A stretch of 13,230 nucleotides of DNA from an uncultured Ruminococcus sp. (lineage in GTDB: Bacteria; Bacillota; Clostridia; Oscillospirales; Acutalibacteraceae): contig CACYDK010000064.1 in assembly GCA_902773155.1 (NCBI GenBank), positions 1-13,230 of the forward strand, read 5' to 3'. Below, piece by piece: positions 1-7,883 of the stretch. Below the pieces are notes generated by a model. The model made no database searches, was not told the DNA's origin, and was given only the letters and a program-made list of their open reading frames with translations. Within the stretch, counting starts at the first letter, position 1, and each line of letters opens with the position of its first letter. The position numbers and the translations under genes were made by a program.

Positions 1-638
1 CTCAGGATACGCTCAACAACTCCCAGCTCAAAGAGGTCGTTTGCGGTCATCTTAAGGCATTCGGCCGCTTCGGCGGCCTTTGAGCTGTCTTTCCACAGAA
101 TGCTCGCGCAGCCCTCCGGAGAGATGACCGAGTAAACGGAGTTCTCCATCATCCACACCTCGTCGGCAACCGCCAGAGCTATCGCTCCGCCCGAGCCGCC
201 TTCGCCGATGAATACGGAGAGTATGGGGGTTTTGAGCGCCATCATTTCCATGAGATTTGTGGCTATCGCGTGTCCCTGGCCGCGCTCCTCCGCGCCGATA
301 CCGCAGAACGCGCCGCTTGTGTCGACAAAGCAGAGCACAGGTCTGTGGAATTTCTCGGCCTGCTTCATAAGCCTGAGAGCCTTTCTGTAGCCCTCGGGAT
401 GAGCCGCGCCGAAGTTACGCTCCATTCTTTCCTTGGTCGTGCGACCCTTTTCGAGTCCGATCACGGTCACGGGCATACCGTTGAGCATACCGACTCCGCC
501 TATAACGGCCTTGTCGTCGCTGAAGCCGCGATCGCCGTGAAGCTCTACGAAGCTGTCGCCGAACAGCGAGTTTATATAATCCGCGGAGGTCAGCTTTTTG
601 GTGCTTCGAGCCGCCAGAACCTTATCATATGCGCTCAT
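1..638 (-). CDS. accA: Acetyl-CoA carboxylase carboxyltransferase subunit alpha (partial, C-terminus off the left edge)
   Basis: With AccD it forms the carboxyltransferase that moves CO2 from carboxybiotin on AccB to acetyl-CoA, giving malonyl-CoA in the cytoplasm. 212 codons are visible. Recognisable family segments are [14 protein letters not shown] (32-45), [23 protein letters not shown] (75-97, in two overlapping blocks), [12 protein letters not shown] (116-127), [16 protein letters not shown] (144-159) and [12 protein letters not shown] (173-184). The start lies where the streptococcal-type short AccA (about 255 aa) starts, so it lacks the roughly 60-residue N-terminal helical region of E. 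coli AccA; about 45 residues should be missing past the edge. The ATG overlaps the accD TGA stop as ATGA (635-638), and its GGAGG ribosome site lies inside the last accD codons, pointing to translational coupling and equal subunit supply. Last visible gene of the fab operon. Confidence 0.96.
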   Translation of the reverse strand, partial: MSAYDKVLAARSTKKLTSADYINSLFGDSFVELHGDRGFSDDKAVIGGVGMLNGMPVTVIGLEKGRTTKERMERNFGAAHPEGYRKALRLMKQAEKFHRPVLCFVDTSGAFCGIGAEERGQGHAIATNLMEMMALKTPILSVFIGEGGSGGAIALAVADEVWMMENSVYSVISPEGCASILWKDSSKAAEAAECLKMTANDLFELGVVERIL

Positions 639-1501
639 TCTTCTACCTCCGGATAATTATGAATTCTAAGAAGCTTTATGAGGGTGTCGCGCATCGATGC
701 GCGGTCTACAACCTTGTCCACGAAGCCCTTCGCCTCGAGAAATTCCGCGGTCTGAAAGTCCTTGGGGAGCTTTTGGCGAATTGTCTGCTCGATTACTCTG
801 GGACCTGCGAAGGCGATGAGAGCCTTGGGCTCGGCAAGGATGATATCTCCCTCCATAGCAAACGAGGCTGTTACTCCGCCCGAGGTTGGGTCGGTGAGAA
901 CCGTGATGTACAAAAGCCCTGCGTCGCTGTGCTTTTTAACGGCGCCCGAGGTTTTGGCCATCTGCATAAGCGAGAGAATACCCTCCTGCATTCTGGCTCC
1001 GCCTGATACCGTAAAGGCGATCACAGGGAGCATATTGTTCACCGCGTACTCAAATGCCCGGGTTATCTTGTCTCCCGTGACGGTGCCCATCGAGCCCATC
1101 ATAAAGTCGGCGTTCATACTGATAAGTACTGTCCTGATTCCGCCGATCGTGCAGGTTCCGCAAACGACGGAATCGTGCTCTCCGGTGGATTTTTTGTATT
1201 TTTCGAGCTTTTCGTCATATCCGGGAAAGTCGATAATATTCGTGCTTTCGAGCTCCGCGTCCATCTCCTCAAAGCTGTCTCTGTCTGCCGTAAGCTCGAT
1301 TCGTTTTCTGCACGAAAGACGGAAGTGATGGTTGCAGTGAGAGCAGACATAGAAGTTCTCCTCGATGTCGGTCGTAAGAAGAATTGTGCCGCATTCGGGG
1401 CATTTTTCCCACATTTCATCGGGGACATACGGCTTGTTAACGTTGGAATCGTCGCTGCCCTCAAGCTCATTTTTGGGCTTAATAAATGTAAACAAATCCA
1501 T
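635..1501 (-). CDS. accD: Acetyl-CoA carboxylase carboxyltransferase subunit beta
   Basis: Beta half of the carboxyltransferase, partner of AccA. 288 aa, normal length. A four-cysteine zinc ribbon is visible near the N-terminus (C34-x2-C37 and C53-x2-C56). It is followed by the crotonase-fold carboxyltransferase domain with SGGARMQEG (166-174) and [13 protein letters not shown] (203-215), the glycine-rich loops that form the oxyanion site, and GFVDKVVDR near the end. The E. coli zinc ribbon is reported to bind accA/accD mRNA, so autoregulation is possible here but only by analogy. The start at 1501 follows a GAGGT ribosome site about 8 nt upstream. It is separated from accC by 48 nt, one of the longer gaps in this compact operon, and overlaps accA by 4 nt. 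Confidence 0.97.
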   Translation of the reverse strand: MDLFTFIKPKNELEGSDDSNVNKPYVPDEMWEKCPECGTILLTTDIEENFYVCSHCNHHFRLSCRKRIELTADRDSFEEMDAELESTNIIDFPGYDEKLEKYKKSTGEHDSVVCGTCTIGGIRTVLISMNADFMMGSMGTVTGDKITRAFEYAVNNMLPVIAFTVSGGARMQEGILSLMQMAKTSGAVKKHSDAGLLYITVLTDPTSGGVTASFAMEGDIILAEPKALIAFAGPRVIEQTIRQKLPKDFQTAEFLEAKGFVDKVVDRASMRDTLIKLLRIHNYPEVEE

Positions 1502-1517
1502 TAGGCTTACCTCATTT

Positions 1518-1529
1518 CAGCTTGCGCTG
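1518..1529 (-). other. Small GNRA-capped hairpin ahead of accD
   Basis: In the 48-nt accC-accD gap, the transcribed strand reads CAGC-GCAA-GCTG: a 4-bp stem capped by a GCAA tetraloop, a few bases upstream of the accD ribosome site. It is short and could be chance. If real, it may tune accD translation or mark an RNA processing site. Nothing else recognisable lies in this gap. Confidence 0.3.
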
Positions 1530-1549
1530 TTAATGCGTTTGCGCGCAGG

Positions 1550-2905
1550 TTATCTGCCGCTTTGTTTTCTCTTTTCGAAGTCCTCCATAAAGTCGGTGGT
1601 GTAGCTTCCCGAGGTGAATTCCTCGTCGGAGAGAATGTCGATCATAAGGTCGCGGTTGACTGTGACTCCCTGAACCGAAAGCTCTGATAAGGCCATCTTC
1701 ATTTTTCTTATGGCGAGCTCGCGGGTGCGTCCCTGAACGATGACCTTTCCGATCATCGAGTCATAGAAGGGAGGTATTACATAGTTCTGGAAGAGCGCGG
1801 TGTCAAAGCGGACGAACGAGCCTCCGGGAACGTGAAGCGCGGTGATTTTGCCGCAGCTCGGGCGGAAGTTATTGTTCGGGTCTTCGGCGTTGATCCGGCA
1901 CTCTATCGCGTGACCGTGGAAGTAAATATCCTCCTGACGTCGGGTCAGAACATTTCCGGCAGCGACTCTTATCTGCCACTGAACCAGGTCGATACCCGTT
2001 ACCATCTCGGTAACGCCGTGCTCAACCTGGAGCCTCGTGTTCATCTCCATAAAGTAGAAGTTGCCGTCTTTGTCGTAAAGGAACTCGACCGTGCCTACAG
2101 AGTTGTAGTTGACGGCGTGAGCCGCCTTTACGGCTGCTTTCATCATTTCTACGCGCGTAACTCCCGAGATAGAGGGGGAGGGGCTTTCTTCGATCAGCTT
2201 CTGGTTGTGTCTCTGAACCGAGCATTCGCGCTCACCGAGACAAATCGCGTTGCCGTGCTTGTCGCAGAGAAGCTGCATTTCGATGTGCTTTACGGGCTTA
2301 AGAAACTTTTCTATGTAGAGTGCGCCGTCTCCAAAGGCCGACTCGGCCTCGGCGTAAGCGCTGTTGTATGCGTTTTCAAATTCCTCCGGGGTGCTGACCA
2401 GTCGAATTCCGCGGCCGCCTCCGCCCGAACGGGCTTTGATGAGCAGAGGGTATCCTACTTCCTCGGCGAGCCTCTTGGCCTCTTCGACGTTTTCGAGCAC
2501 GTCTGTGCCGGGGGTTACGGGAACGCCAGCGTTTCTCATCGTCTTTCTGGCCATGTCCTTGTCTCCGAGAAGTGAAATCATCTCGGAGGTGGGGCCGATA
2601 AATTCAATATTGCATTCCTCGCAGAGCTTTACGAACTTCGCGTTCTCCGAGAGAAGCCCGTAGCCGGGATGAATGGCCTGAGCTCCGCTTTCTACGGCCG
2701 CGGTCAGGATCGCCGGCATATTGAGGTAGCTGTCAGAAACCTTGGCTCCGCCAACGCAGTAGCTCTCGTCAGCCAGCTGGACGTGCATCGAATCACGGTC
2801 GGCCGTAGAGTATATGGCAACTGTCTCTATGCCCATCTCGCGGCAGGCGCGGATAATGCGCACGGCGATCTCGCCGCGGTTCGCTACTAGAATTTTACTA
2901 AACAT
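1550..2905 (-). CDS. accC: Acetyl-CoA carboxylase, biotin carboxylase subunit
   Basis: ATP-dependent carboxylation of the biotin on AccB, using bicarbonate. 451 aa, full family length. N-terminal domain 1-110 begins with ILVANRGEIAVRIIRAC. The ATP-grasp domain (about 115-310) shows K116, the glycine-rich lid KARSGGGGRG (157-166), H207, K236 in NQKLIEESPSP, E274, and the MEMNTRLQVEH stretch (286-296) giving E287, N289, R291 and Q293. R337 in GHAIECRINAEDP matches the arginine that holds biotin in E. coli AccC. All expected catalytic residues are present, so it should be active. The start has a GGAAG ribosome site about 8 nt upstream. It lies 16 nt after fabZ and 48 nt before accD. Confidence 0.97.
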   Translation of the reverse strand: MFSKILVANRGEIAVRIIRACREMGIETVAIYSTADRDSMHVQLADESYCVGGAKVSDSYLNMPAILTAAVESGAQAIHPGYGLLSENAKFVKLCEECNIEFIGPTSEMISLLGDKDMARKTMRNAGVPVTPGTDVLENVEEAKRLAEEVGYPLLIKARSGGGGRGIRLVSTPEEFENAYNSAYAEAESAFGDGALYIEKFLKPVKHIEMQLLCDKHGNAICLGERECSVQRHNQKLIEESPSPSISGVTRVEMMKAAVKAAHAVNYNSVGTVEFLYDKDGNFYFMEMNTRLQVEHGVTEMVTGIDLVQWQIRVAAGNVLTRRQEDIYFHGHAIECRINAEDPNNNFRPSCGKITALHVPGGSFVRFDTALFQNYVIPPFYDSMIGKVIVQGRTRELAIRKMKMALSELSVQGVTVNRDLMIDILSDEEFTSGSYTTDFMEDFEKRKQSGR

Positions 2906-2921
2906 TACGTCACTTCCAAAA

Positions 2922-3344
2922 TTACTCTTCGTTCTTGATTAGGGCAAAGCTAAAGTCGGCGCTTACGCAGACCTTGCCGTTTACCGAGCCCTTCGCGCTG
3001 ATAAAGTAGAAATTACCGCGCGAACGTGTAAGGGTGCAGGTCGTTTCGAGAGTATCTCCCGGCTTAACCATACCCTTGAACTTAACGTTGTCCATTTTAG
3101 TGAAGTACGGAGTACAGCCGGCGCATTTGTCGGCGAGCATAACGCAGCTCGACTGAGCCATCATCTCGCAGAGAATAACGCCGGGTACGACGGGATTTCC
3201 CGGGAAATGTCCTTTTAGGAAAAATTCCTCTCCGCTTACGGTGTATTTTCCGTAGGAGGTTGTGTCGTCTATTTTCTCCGCTTCCTGAACCAGAAGCATA
3301 TGGTCGCGGTGGGGGATAATCTTCTTGATCTCTTCCTGATTCAT
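2922..3344 (-). CDS. fabZ: (3R)-hydroxyacyl-ACP dehydratase FabZ
   Basis: Removes water from 3-hydroxyacyl-ACP to give trans-2-enoyl-ACP, the third step of each elongation round. 140 aa, single hot-dog domain. IIPHRDHMLLV at the N-terminus and the helix GHFPGNPVVPGVILCEMMAQ (45-64) are typical. H46 and E60 have the same 14-residue spacing as the catalytic His54/Glu68 of E. coli FabZ. The start follows a GGAG ribosome site; the gap to accB is 9 nt. Lying between accB and accC is the usual clostridial order. No second dehydratase/isomerase (FabA, FabN or FabM) is in the window, so whether this enzyme also isomerises for unsaturated chains cannot be told from sequence alone. Confidence 0.95.
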   Translation of the reverse strand: MNQEEIKKIIPHRDHMLLVQEAEKIDDTTSYGKYTVSGEEFFLKGHFPGNPVVPGVILCEMMAQSSCVMLADKCAGCTPYFTKMDNVKFKGMVKPGDTLETTCTLTRSRGNFYFISAKGSVNGKVCVSADFSFALIKNEE

Positions 3345-3353
3345 AACGTCTCC

Positions 3354-3806
3354 TTATTCAATGGTGAACAGCGGTTGGTCAAACTCTACAACGTCTCCGT
3401 TTTGTACGAGTATCTCGGTGATCGTGCCGCTTTGCTCGGCTGTGATTTCGTTCATTATCTTCATAGCCTCGATAATGCAGACAACGTCGCCCTTCTGGAC
3501 GCTCTGGCCGACGCTTACGAAGGCAGGCTTTTCGGGCGAGGGAGCGGCGTAAAAAACGCCTACCATCGGGCTTTTTATTTTCTTTCCGCCCGAGGTCGGA
3601 GCGGCCGCAGCGGCAGGAGTTACCGATGCAACGGGAGCGGGAGCCGGGGCGTTAACCGGAGCGGACTGGTAGTAATTATTGACGCTGTCCGCGGCGCAGG
3701 GCTTAGCGAGACGAATGGAATCGTCCTCGTCGCTTATCTCGATTTCGGCGAGCTCGCTCTCCTCAAGAATCTTTATGTACTGCTTTAGTGTTTCGATATC
3801 TATCAT
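3354..3806 (-). CDS. accB: Acetyl-CoA carboxylase biotin carboxyl carrier protein
   Basis: Carries the biotin that shuttles CO2 between AccC and AccA/AccD. 150 aa. The short N-terminal region (MIDIETLKQYIKILEESEL) is followed by a flexible Ala/Pro linker (about 47-72), then the biotinyl domain from KIKSPMVGVFY onward. K116 in EAMKIMNE is the biotin attachment lysine, 34 residues from the C-terminus as in E. coli AccB. The loop APSPEKPA matches the protruding thumb of AccB proteins. The frame stays open upstream into fabF, but the start at 3806 is chosen because GGAGGAG lies about 8 nt before it and homology begins at MIDIE. It is only 5 nt after the fabF stop. Biotin must be attached by a ligase encoded elsewhere. 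Confidence 0.96.
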   Translation of the reverse strand: MIDIETLKQYIKILEESELAEIEISDEDDSIRLAKPCAADSVNNYYQSAPVNAPAPAPVASVTPAAAAAPTSGGKKIKSPMVGVFYAAPSPEKPAFVSVGQSVQKGDVVCIIEAMKIMNEITAEQSGTITEILVQNGDVVEFDQPLFTIE

Positions 3807-3811
3807 TTTAA

Positions 3812-5047
3812 TTACTCCTCCGTATATTTTCTGAATACCAGGCAGGTGTCGTGTCCGCCGAAGCCGAGATTTGTGCTGGCGGAAACCGTTAGATCTCTCT
3901 TCTTGGCTTCCCCTAAGGTGTAGTCGAGGTCGCAAACAGGATCGACCTCATCTGTGCCGATCGTGGGGGGCACTATGCCTTCCTTGACGGCCAGAACCGA
4001 TACGATAGCCTCTATCGCGCCTGTTGCTCCGAGCATATGACCCGTCATCGACTTAGTTGAGCTCACGCTCGCGTCATAGGCCTTATCGCCGAGAGCGGCC
4101 TTAATTGCCATTGTTTCGGTCTTGTCGTTCATCGGGGTGCTGGTTCCGTGAGCGTTGATGTAAACCACGTCGCTGTCCTTTACGCCGCCCTCTTCAAACG
4201 AGACGCGTATAGCCTGGGCGAGTCCAGCGCCCTCCGGGTCGGGAGCTGTTACGTGGTGAGCGTCGCAGGTGTTTCCGTAGCCTACGAACTCGGCGTAGAT
4301 CTTGGCGCCTCTGGCCTTTGCGTGCTCGTATTCCTCGAGTATCATAACGCCCGCGCCTTCGCCCATAACAAAGCCGTTTCGCTTTACGTCAAAGGGGATA
4401 GAGGCCTTTTTCGGATCCTCAGTTGTTGATAAAGCCTTCATATTGGAGAAGCCTGCGATAGTAAGCGGATGTACTACGCACTCCGCGCCTCCGGCGATGA
4501 TCGCGTCGGCATAGCCGTCCTTTACAGCGTGGAAGGCCTCGCCGATCGAGTTCGAGCCCGAGGCACAGGCTGACATAGTCGAGAGGCTAACGCCCTTGGC
4601 GTTGTACTTGATCGCGACCTGTCCGGTTGCGATATTGCCGATCATCTTGGGAATAAAGTGAGGGCTTACCTTTCTGGGACCCTTTTCAAGGAGCGCCTGG
4701 GTGTTTTCGACAAAGCTGTATAGACCTCCGATACCGCATCCGATATAGGAGCCTAAGCGCGTGGGGTCGACCGTTCCGATGATACCGCTGTCCTCAACGG
4801 CTTCCTTGGCCGCCGCTAAGGCGAAAATAGTATACATATCGGTCTTTCTGAGGTCACGCTTCTCAATTACTGTGGTGGGGTCAAAATCCTTGACCTCTCC
4901 TGCGATTTTTACAGCGAGGTCGTCGGTGTTGAAGTTTTTTATCCTGTCAATACCGCATACTCCGTCGAGCATATTGCGCCACATTGTCGCGACGTCGTTT
5001 CCGACGGGAGTAACGGCTCCGAGGCCGGTTACAACAACTCTTCTCAT
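3812..5047 (-). CDS. fabF: 3-oxoacyl-ACP synthase II (elongating ketosynthase)
   Basis: Condenses malonyl-ACP with the growing acyl-ACP. 411 aa, full length. Thiolase-fold catalytic triad: C161 in SACASGSN, H300 in NAHGTST and H337 in MTGHMLGATGAIE, with K332 in the SSTKSMTGH block. The C-terminal gate loop NLGFGGHD is present. C161 with two histidines marks an elongating KAS I/II enzyme, not the initiating FabH (Cys-His-Asn). The ribosome site (AAAGG about 10 nt upstream) is weaker than those of its neighbours. It follows a 94-nt gap after fabG, the longest inside the operon, and abuts accB. As the only ketosynthase in the window it must be primed by a FabH located elsewhere. Confidence 0.97.
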   Translation of the reverse strand: MRRVVVTGLGAVTPVGNDVATMWRNMLDGVCGIDRIKNFNTDDLAVKIAGEVKDFDPTTVIEKRDLRKTDMYTIFALAAAKEAVEDSGIIGTVDPTRLGSYIGCGIGGLYSFVENTQALLEKGPRKVSPHFIPKMIGNIATGQVAIKYNAKGVSLSTMSACASGSNSIGEAFHAVKDGYADAIIAGGAECVVHPLTIAGFSNMKALSTTEDPKKASIPFDVKRNGFVMGEGAGVMILEEYEHAKARGAKIYAEFVGYGNTCDAHHVTAPDPEGAGLAQAIRVSFEEGGVKDSDVVYINAHGTSTPMNDKTETMAIKAALGDKAYDASVSSTKSMTGHMLGATGAIEAIVSVLAVKEGIVPPTIGTDEVDPVCDLDYTLGEAKKRDLTVSASTNLGFGGHDTCLVFRKYTEE

Positions 5048-5141
5048 AATGATCTAGCCTTTCTACCCACAAAATACTAAAGGTCAGCCGCCTTGCGGTG
5101 GGCTCGCGCGGCGATGAGCGTTTATTTCGATGTCAAAGTTT
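5048..5141 (-). other. fabG-fabF intergenic spacer with competing GC stems
   Basis: This 94-nt spacer interrupts an otherwise near-gapless operon. On the transcribed strand it contains GCCGC, CCGC and GCGGC segments. CCGC-AAG-GCGG and GCCGC/GCGGC are mutually exclusive stems sharing one arm. No U-run follows, so it is not a simple terminator. A perfect TTGACA hexamer (5131-5136) lacks a -10 at proper distance. It may be a processing or attenuation site or a scar of a lost gene; function unknown. Confidence 0.35.
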
Positions 5142-5885
5142 TTACATTGCTATTCCGCCGTCGACGCGAATGACCTCTCCCGTTACATAGGAGGCGAAGT
5201 CACTGCACAGGAAGGCGATCACGTTAGCCACGTCCTCGGGCTGGCCTCTGCGCTTCATCGGGATAGAGGCGGCGATTTCGTCCTTGATCTTGTCGGATAG
5301 AGCCTGGGTCATAGCTGTGTCAATATAACCGGGAGCAACGGCGTTTACGGTCACTCCTCTGGGAGCTAGTTCTCTCGCCACCGACTTTGTGAGTCCGATA
5401 ACTCCGGCCTTCGAGGCGGCATAGTTGGACTGTCCGGCGTTTCCGTTGATTCCTACTATAGAAGCGACGTTTACTATGCGGCCGCTTCTCTGGCGCATAA
5501 AGGGCTTGTATACATGCTTTGTCATATTGAACGCGCCCTTGAGGTTTACGCTGATAACAGCGTCAAAGTCGCTTTCAGGCATATTGAGCATAAGCTTGTC
5601 TCTGGTGATGCCCGCGTTGTTTACGAGGATATCTATTTTGCCGAAATCGGCTATTACCTGAGCGATAACCTGCTCGCCCTGAGCAAAATCGCTTACGTCG
5701 CAGTCGTAGGCCTCAACCTTTACTCCGAGAGCCTTGACGGCTTCAAGCGCCGCGGCCTTATCCTCTTCGCGGCCGATTCCCACAAGTGCGATGTCGGCGC
5801 CGAGCGAAGCGAGCTTTTCGGCGACCGCTCTGCCTATTCCGCTGTAGCCTCCGGTGATTACGGCTGTTTTGTTCTGAAAGTTCAT
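5142..5885 (-). CDS. fabG: 3-oxoacyl-ACP reductase FabG
   Basis: NADPH-dependent reduction of 3-oxoacyl-ACP to (3R)-hydroxyacyl-ACP. 247 aa, a classical short-chain dehydrogenase. Rossmann motif TGGYSGIG (11-18), NNAG (89-92), N114, and the catalytic S142, Y155, K159 (YAASK) are all in place. The C-terminal block (YVTGEVIRVDGGIAM) is the usual FabG ending. The ribosome site is very strong (AAAGGAGG, about 6 nt from ATG) and overlaps the end of fabD, leaving a 12-nt gap. SDR enzymes are a large family, but the position between fabD and fabF makes the FabG role secure. Confidence 0.97.
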   Translation of the reverse strand: MNFQNKTAVITGGYSGIGRAVAEKLASLGADIALVGIGREEDKAAALEAVKALGVKVEAYDCDVSDFAQGEQVIAQVIADFGKIDILVNNAGITRDKLMLNMPESDFDAVISVNLKGAFNMTKHVYKPFMRQRSGRIVNVASIVGINGNAGQSNYAASKAGVIGLTKSVARELAPRGVTVNAVAPGYIDTAMTQALSDKIKDEIAASIPMKRRGQPEDVANVIAFLCSDFASYVTGEVIRVDGGIAM

Positions 5886-5897
5886 AGCTTACCTCCT

Positions 5898-6800
5898 TTA
5901 TATGTCGAGCGCTTCAAGGTCGGAGAGATTCTCAACCTTAATAGCCTTTGCGTCGGGTGCGATACGCTTTATAAGTCCGGTCAGGGTCTTGCCGACGCCT
6001 ACCTCGATAAATGTATCTACTCCGTCCGCGGTCATATTTTCGATTATGGTCTGCCAGCGCACGGGGCTTTCGACCTGAGCCTTAACCAGACTCTTGAAGT
6101 CGCCCTCGTAGGGCTTGGCTGTGTAGTTTGAGTAAATGGGGAGCTTCGGCTGAGAAAACTCCACGTTGTTCATATATTCCATAAGCCCGTCGGCTGCCTC
6201 AGACATAAAGGGGGAGTGGAAGGCTCCGCTCACCGCGAGCTGCTTGGCTCTGCCCCTGATATCCGAAAATGCCTCGATGAGAGCCTCAGCGTTCTCCGAC
6301 TTGGTGGCGATCACCGTCTGAGCAGGACTGTTGTAGTTTACGGGATAGGTACTTTCGAAGCGCGCGCAGACCTCCTCGATCTTGTCGGCAGGAAGCTTCA
6401 TTACCGCCAGCATTGCTCCGGGGTTGGCCTTTGCGGCCTTATCCATAAGCTTTCCGCGCTCACAAACGAGCTTGAAGGCCTCCTCGTCGGAAAGAATCCC
6501 GCTGAAAGCAAGAGCGGCTATCTCGCCGAGCGAAAAGCCGGCCGCGCAGTCTACCTTAACGCCCTTTTCCTCGACGGCTCTTGCCGCCGCAAGGTCGCAG
6601 GCGAAAACGCAGGGCTGGGTGTTGATTGTGACCGAAAGCTCCTCCGCGGTTCCTTCAAAGCACTGCGCCGAGGTACCGGGTCTTACTGAGTCGCAGATAT
6701 CGAAAACCGCCTTTGCGGCTGCCGAGGCCTCCGCGATCTCTTTGCCCATCCCGGGATACTGAGCGCCCTGTCCGGAAAAAACTAAAGCTATTTTACCCAT
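5898..6800 (-). CDS. fabD: Malonyl-CoA:ACP transacylase
   Basis: Transfers malonyl from CoA to the phosphopantetheine of ACP, supplying the elongation substrate. 300 aa. N-terminal FSGQGAQYPGMG (8-19), nucleophile S90 in GFSLGE, R115 in CERGKLM (carboxylate binding), and catalytic H195 in SGAFHSPFM. The nucleophile elbow reads GFSLGE where the E. coli enzyme has GHSLGE; the histidine next to the serine is replaced by phenylalanine, while the catalytic histidine is kept, so activity is expected. The ATG lies inside the fabK end (13-nt overlap, 6788-6800), with an AGGCGG-like ribosome site about 10 nt upstream, suggesting translational coupling to fabK. Confidence 0.96.
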   Translation of the reverse strand: MGKIALVFSGQGAQYPGMGKEIAEASAAAKAVFDICDSVRPGTSAQCFEGTAEELSVTINTQPCVFACDLAAARAVEEKGVKVDCAAGFSLGEIAALAFSGILSDEEAFKLVCERGKLMDKAAKANPGAMLAVMKLPADKIEEVCARFESTYPVNYNSPAQTVIATKSENAEALIEAFSDIRGRAKQLAVSGAFHSPFMSEAADGLMEYMNNVEFSQPKLPIYSNYTAKPYEGDFKSLVKAQVESPVRWQTIIENMTADGVDTFIEVGVGKTLTGLIKRIAPDAKAIKVENLSDLEALDI

Positions 6801-7738
6801 TTTGACGCACCGCCTAAAACTTCCTCAGCTTTTGTAAATAAATCCTCGATAATAGCCTTTGCGGGCTCCTCCTTGGTTACCATAGAGGCGACCTGGCCTG
6901 CGAGCACGCATCCGTTCTTGACGTCGCCTTCTCTTGCGGCGAGACGAAGAACTCCGGCGCCCTTGGCCTCGAGCTCATCGTCGGAGTAGGTCGAGGAATC
7001 GTATTCCATTTTTGTATAGTCTCTTGTATAGCTGCTCTTGATACAGCGCACGGGATGGCCAAGACGCTTGCCTGTAACAACCGTGTCTATGTCCTTGGCT
7101 TTGAGTATTTTGTCCTTGTAAGCCTGGCTGATAGTACATTCTGTGGCGACTAAAAAGCGGGTGCCGACCTGAACGCCTACGGCTCCGAGCATAAAGCATG
7201 CGGCAACCTGACGGCCGTCCGCGATACCGCCGGCAGCGATTACCGGAATATTAACGGCGTCGACAACCTGGGGCACAAGAGCCATCGTTGTAAGATCTCC
7301 TACATGTCCGCCGCTTTCGCCTCCCTCGGCGATTACGGCGAAGGCTCCGAGCTTTTCCATCCTTCTCGCGAGAGCGGTGGAGGGGACGACGGGGATAACC
7401 TTTATACCGGCCTCAGTCCATTTTTCCATATACTTTCCGGGGTTTCCGGCTCCGGTCGTGACGACCTTGACGCCTTCCTCCACGACAACCTCCGCGACCT
7501 CGTCGGCGAACGGACTCATCAGCATAATATTTACGCCGAATGGCTTGTCAGTGAGCTCTTTACATTTTTTGATCTCGGCTCTGAGCTGTTCTCCGTTGGA
7601 ATTCATAGCGGCAATAAGTCCGAGGCCTCCGGCGTTGCTTACTCCGGCAGCTAAGGACGCGTCGGCTACCCAGGCCATACCGCCCTGGAAAATCGGGTAC
7701 TGAATTCCGAGCTGTTCGTTTATCACGGTAGAAATCAT
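6788..7738 (-). CDS. fabK: Enoyl-ACP reductase II (FMN-dependent FabK)
   Basis: Last step of the elongation cycle: reduces trans-2-enoyl-ACP with FMN and NAD(P)H. 316 aa, a TIM-barrel related to nitronate monooxygenases and IMP dehydrogenase. Visible: YPIFQGGMAWVAD (14-26), GGLGLIAA (37-44), H145 in AEGGESGGHVG (matching His144 of the pneumococcal enzyme), and the FMN-phosphate segments IPVIAAGGIADG and MLGAVGVQVGTRFL. The frame is open to an ATG at 7792, but 7738 is chosen: GGGGGAG lies about 8 nt upstream, homology starts at MISTVINEQLGI, and the predicted transcript starts near 7797. First gene of the operon. A nitronate monooxygenase role is possible by fold but unlikely beside fabD and fabG. 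Confidence 0.95.
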   Translation of the reverse strand: MISTVINEQLGIQYPIFQGGMAWVADASLAAGVSNAGGLGLIAAMNSNGEQLRAEIKKCKELTDKPFGVNIMLMSPFADEVAEVVVEEGVKVVTTGAGNPGKYMEKWTEAGIKVIPVVPSTALARRMEKLGAFAVIAEGGESGGHVGDLTTMALVPQVVDAVNIPVIAAGGIADGRQVAACFMLGAVGVQVGTRFLVATECTISQAYKDKILKAKDIDTVVTGKRLGHPVRCIKSSYTRDYTKMEYDSSTYSDDELEAKGAGVLRLAAREGDVKNGCVLAGQVASMVTKEEPAKAIIEDLFTKAEEVLGGASKWVK

Positions 7739-7803
7739 ACGTGTCTCCCCCTTAGTAATTGTATTCGAGCATATTATCTCATAGTAAGACATTATACTCT
7801 ATA

Positions 7804-7832
7804 ATTTTACTCTCTGGAGGGGTAAATGTCAA
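7804..7832 (-). promoter_or_regulatory. Promoter of the fab operon
   Basis: On the minus strand a perfect -35 TTGACA (7832-7827), a 17-bp spacer and -10 TAAAAT (7809-7804, 5 of 6 matches) give a strong vegetative-type promoter. A start near 7797 would leave a leader of about 60 nt before fabK. The region just upstream (7842-7870) is very A/T rich, like an UP element. It lies directly after the terminator-like hairpin of the upstream gene. Confidence 0.75.
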
Positions 7833-7841
7833 TGGTAAATG
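7821..7841 (-). repeat. Direct repeat CATTTACC flanking the fab -35 box
   Basis: Two identical 8-mers CATTTACC (7841-7834 and 7828-7821 on the minus strand) are 13 bp apart, centre to centre. The second one overlaps the end of TTGACA. This spacing and place fit an operator for a regulator that binds direct repeats. It does not resemble the palindromes I know for FapR or FabT. The regulator is unknown. Confidence 0.45.
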
Positions 7842-7883
7842 GTTTAAAATTTAATAAGTTAAGTAAATTTTGCAAAAGACCGC

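Noticed and set aside
3807..3935. Longer accB starting at 3935 inside fabF
   Set aside because: The extra 43 residues are fabF read out of frame and do not resemble AccB; a GGAGGAG site marks 3806.
5131..5136. Perfect TTGACA on the minus strand between fabG and fabF
   Set aside because: No -10-like hexamer is found 15-19 bp downstream; the region there is GC-rich stem sequence.
7739..7792. Upstream start for fabK at 7792
   Set aside because: No ribosome site precedes it, it would sit within a few bases of the predicted transcription start, and FabK homology begins at 7738 behind GGGGGAG.
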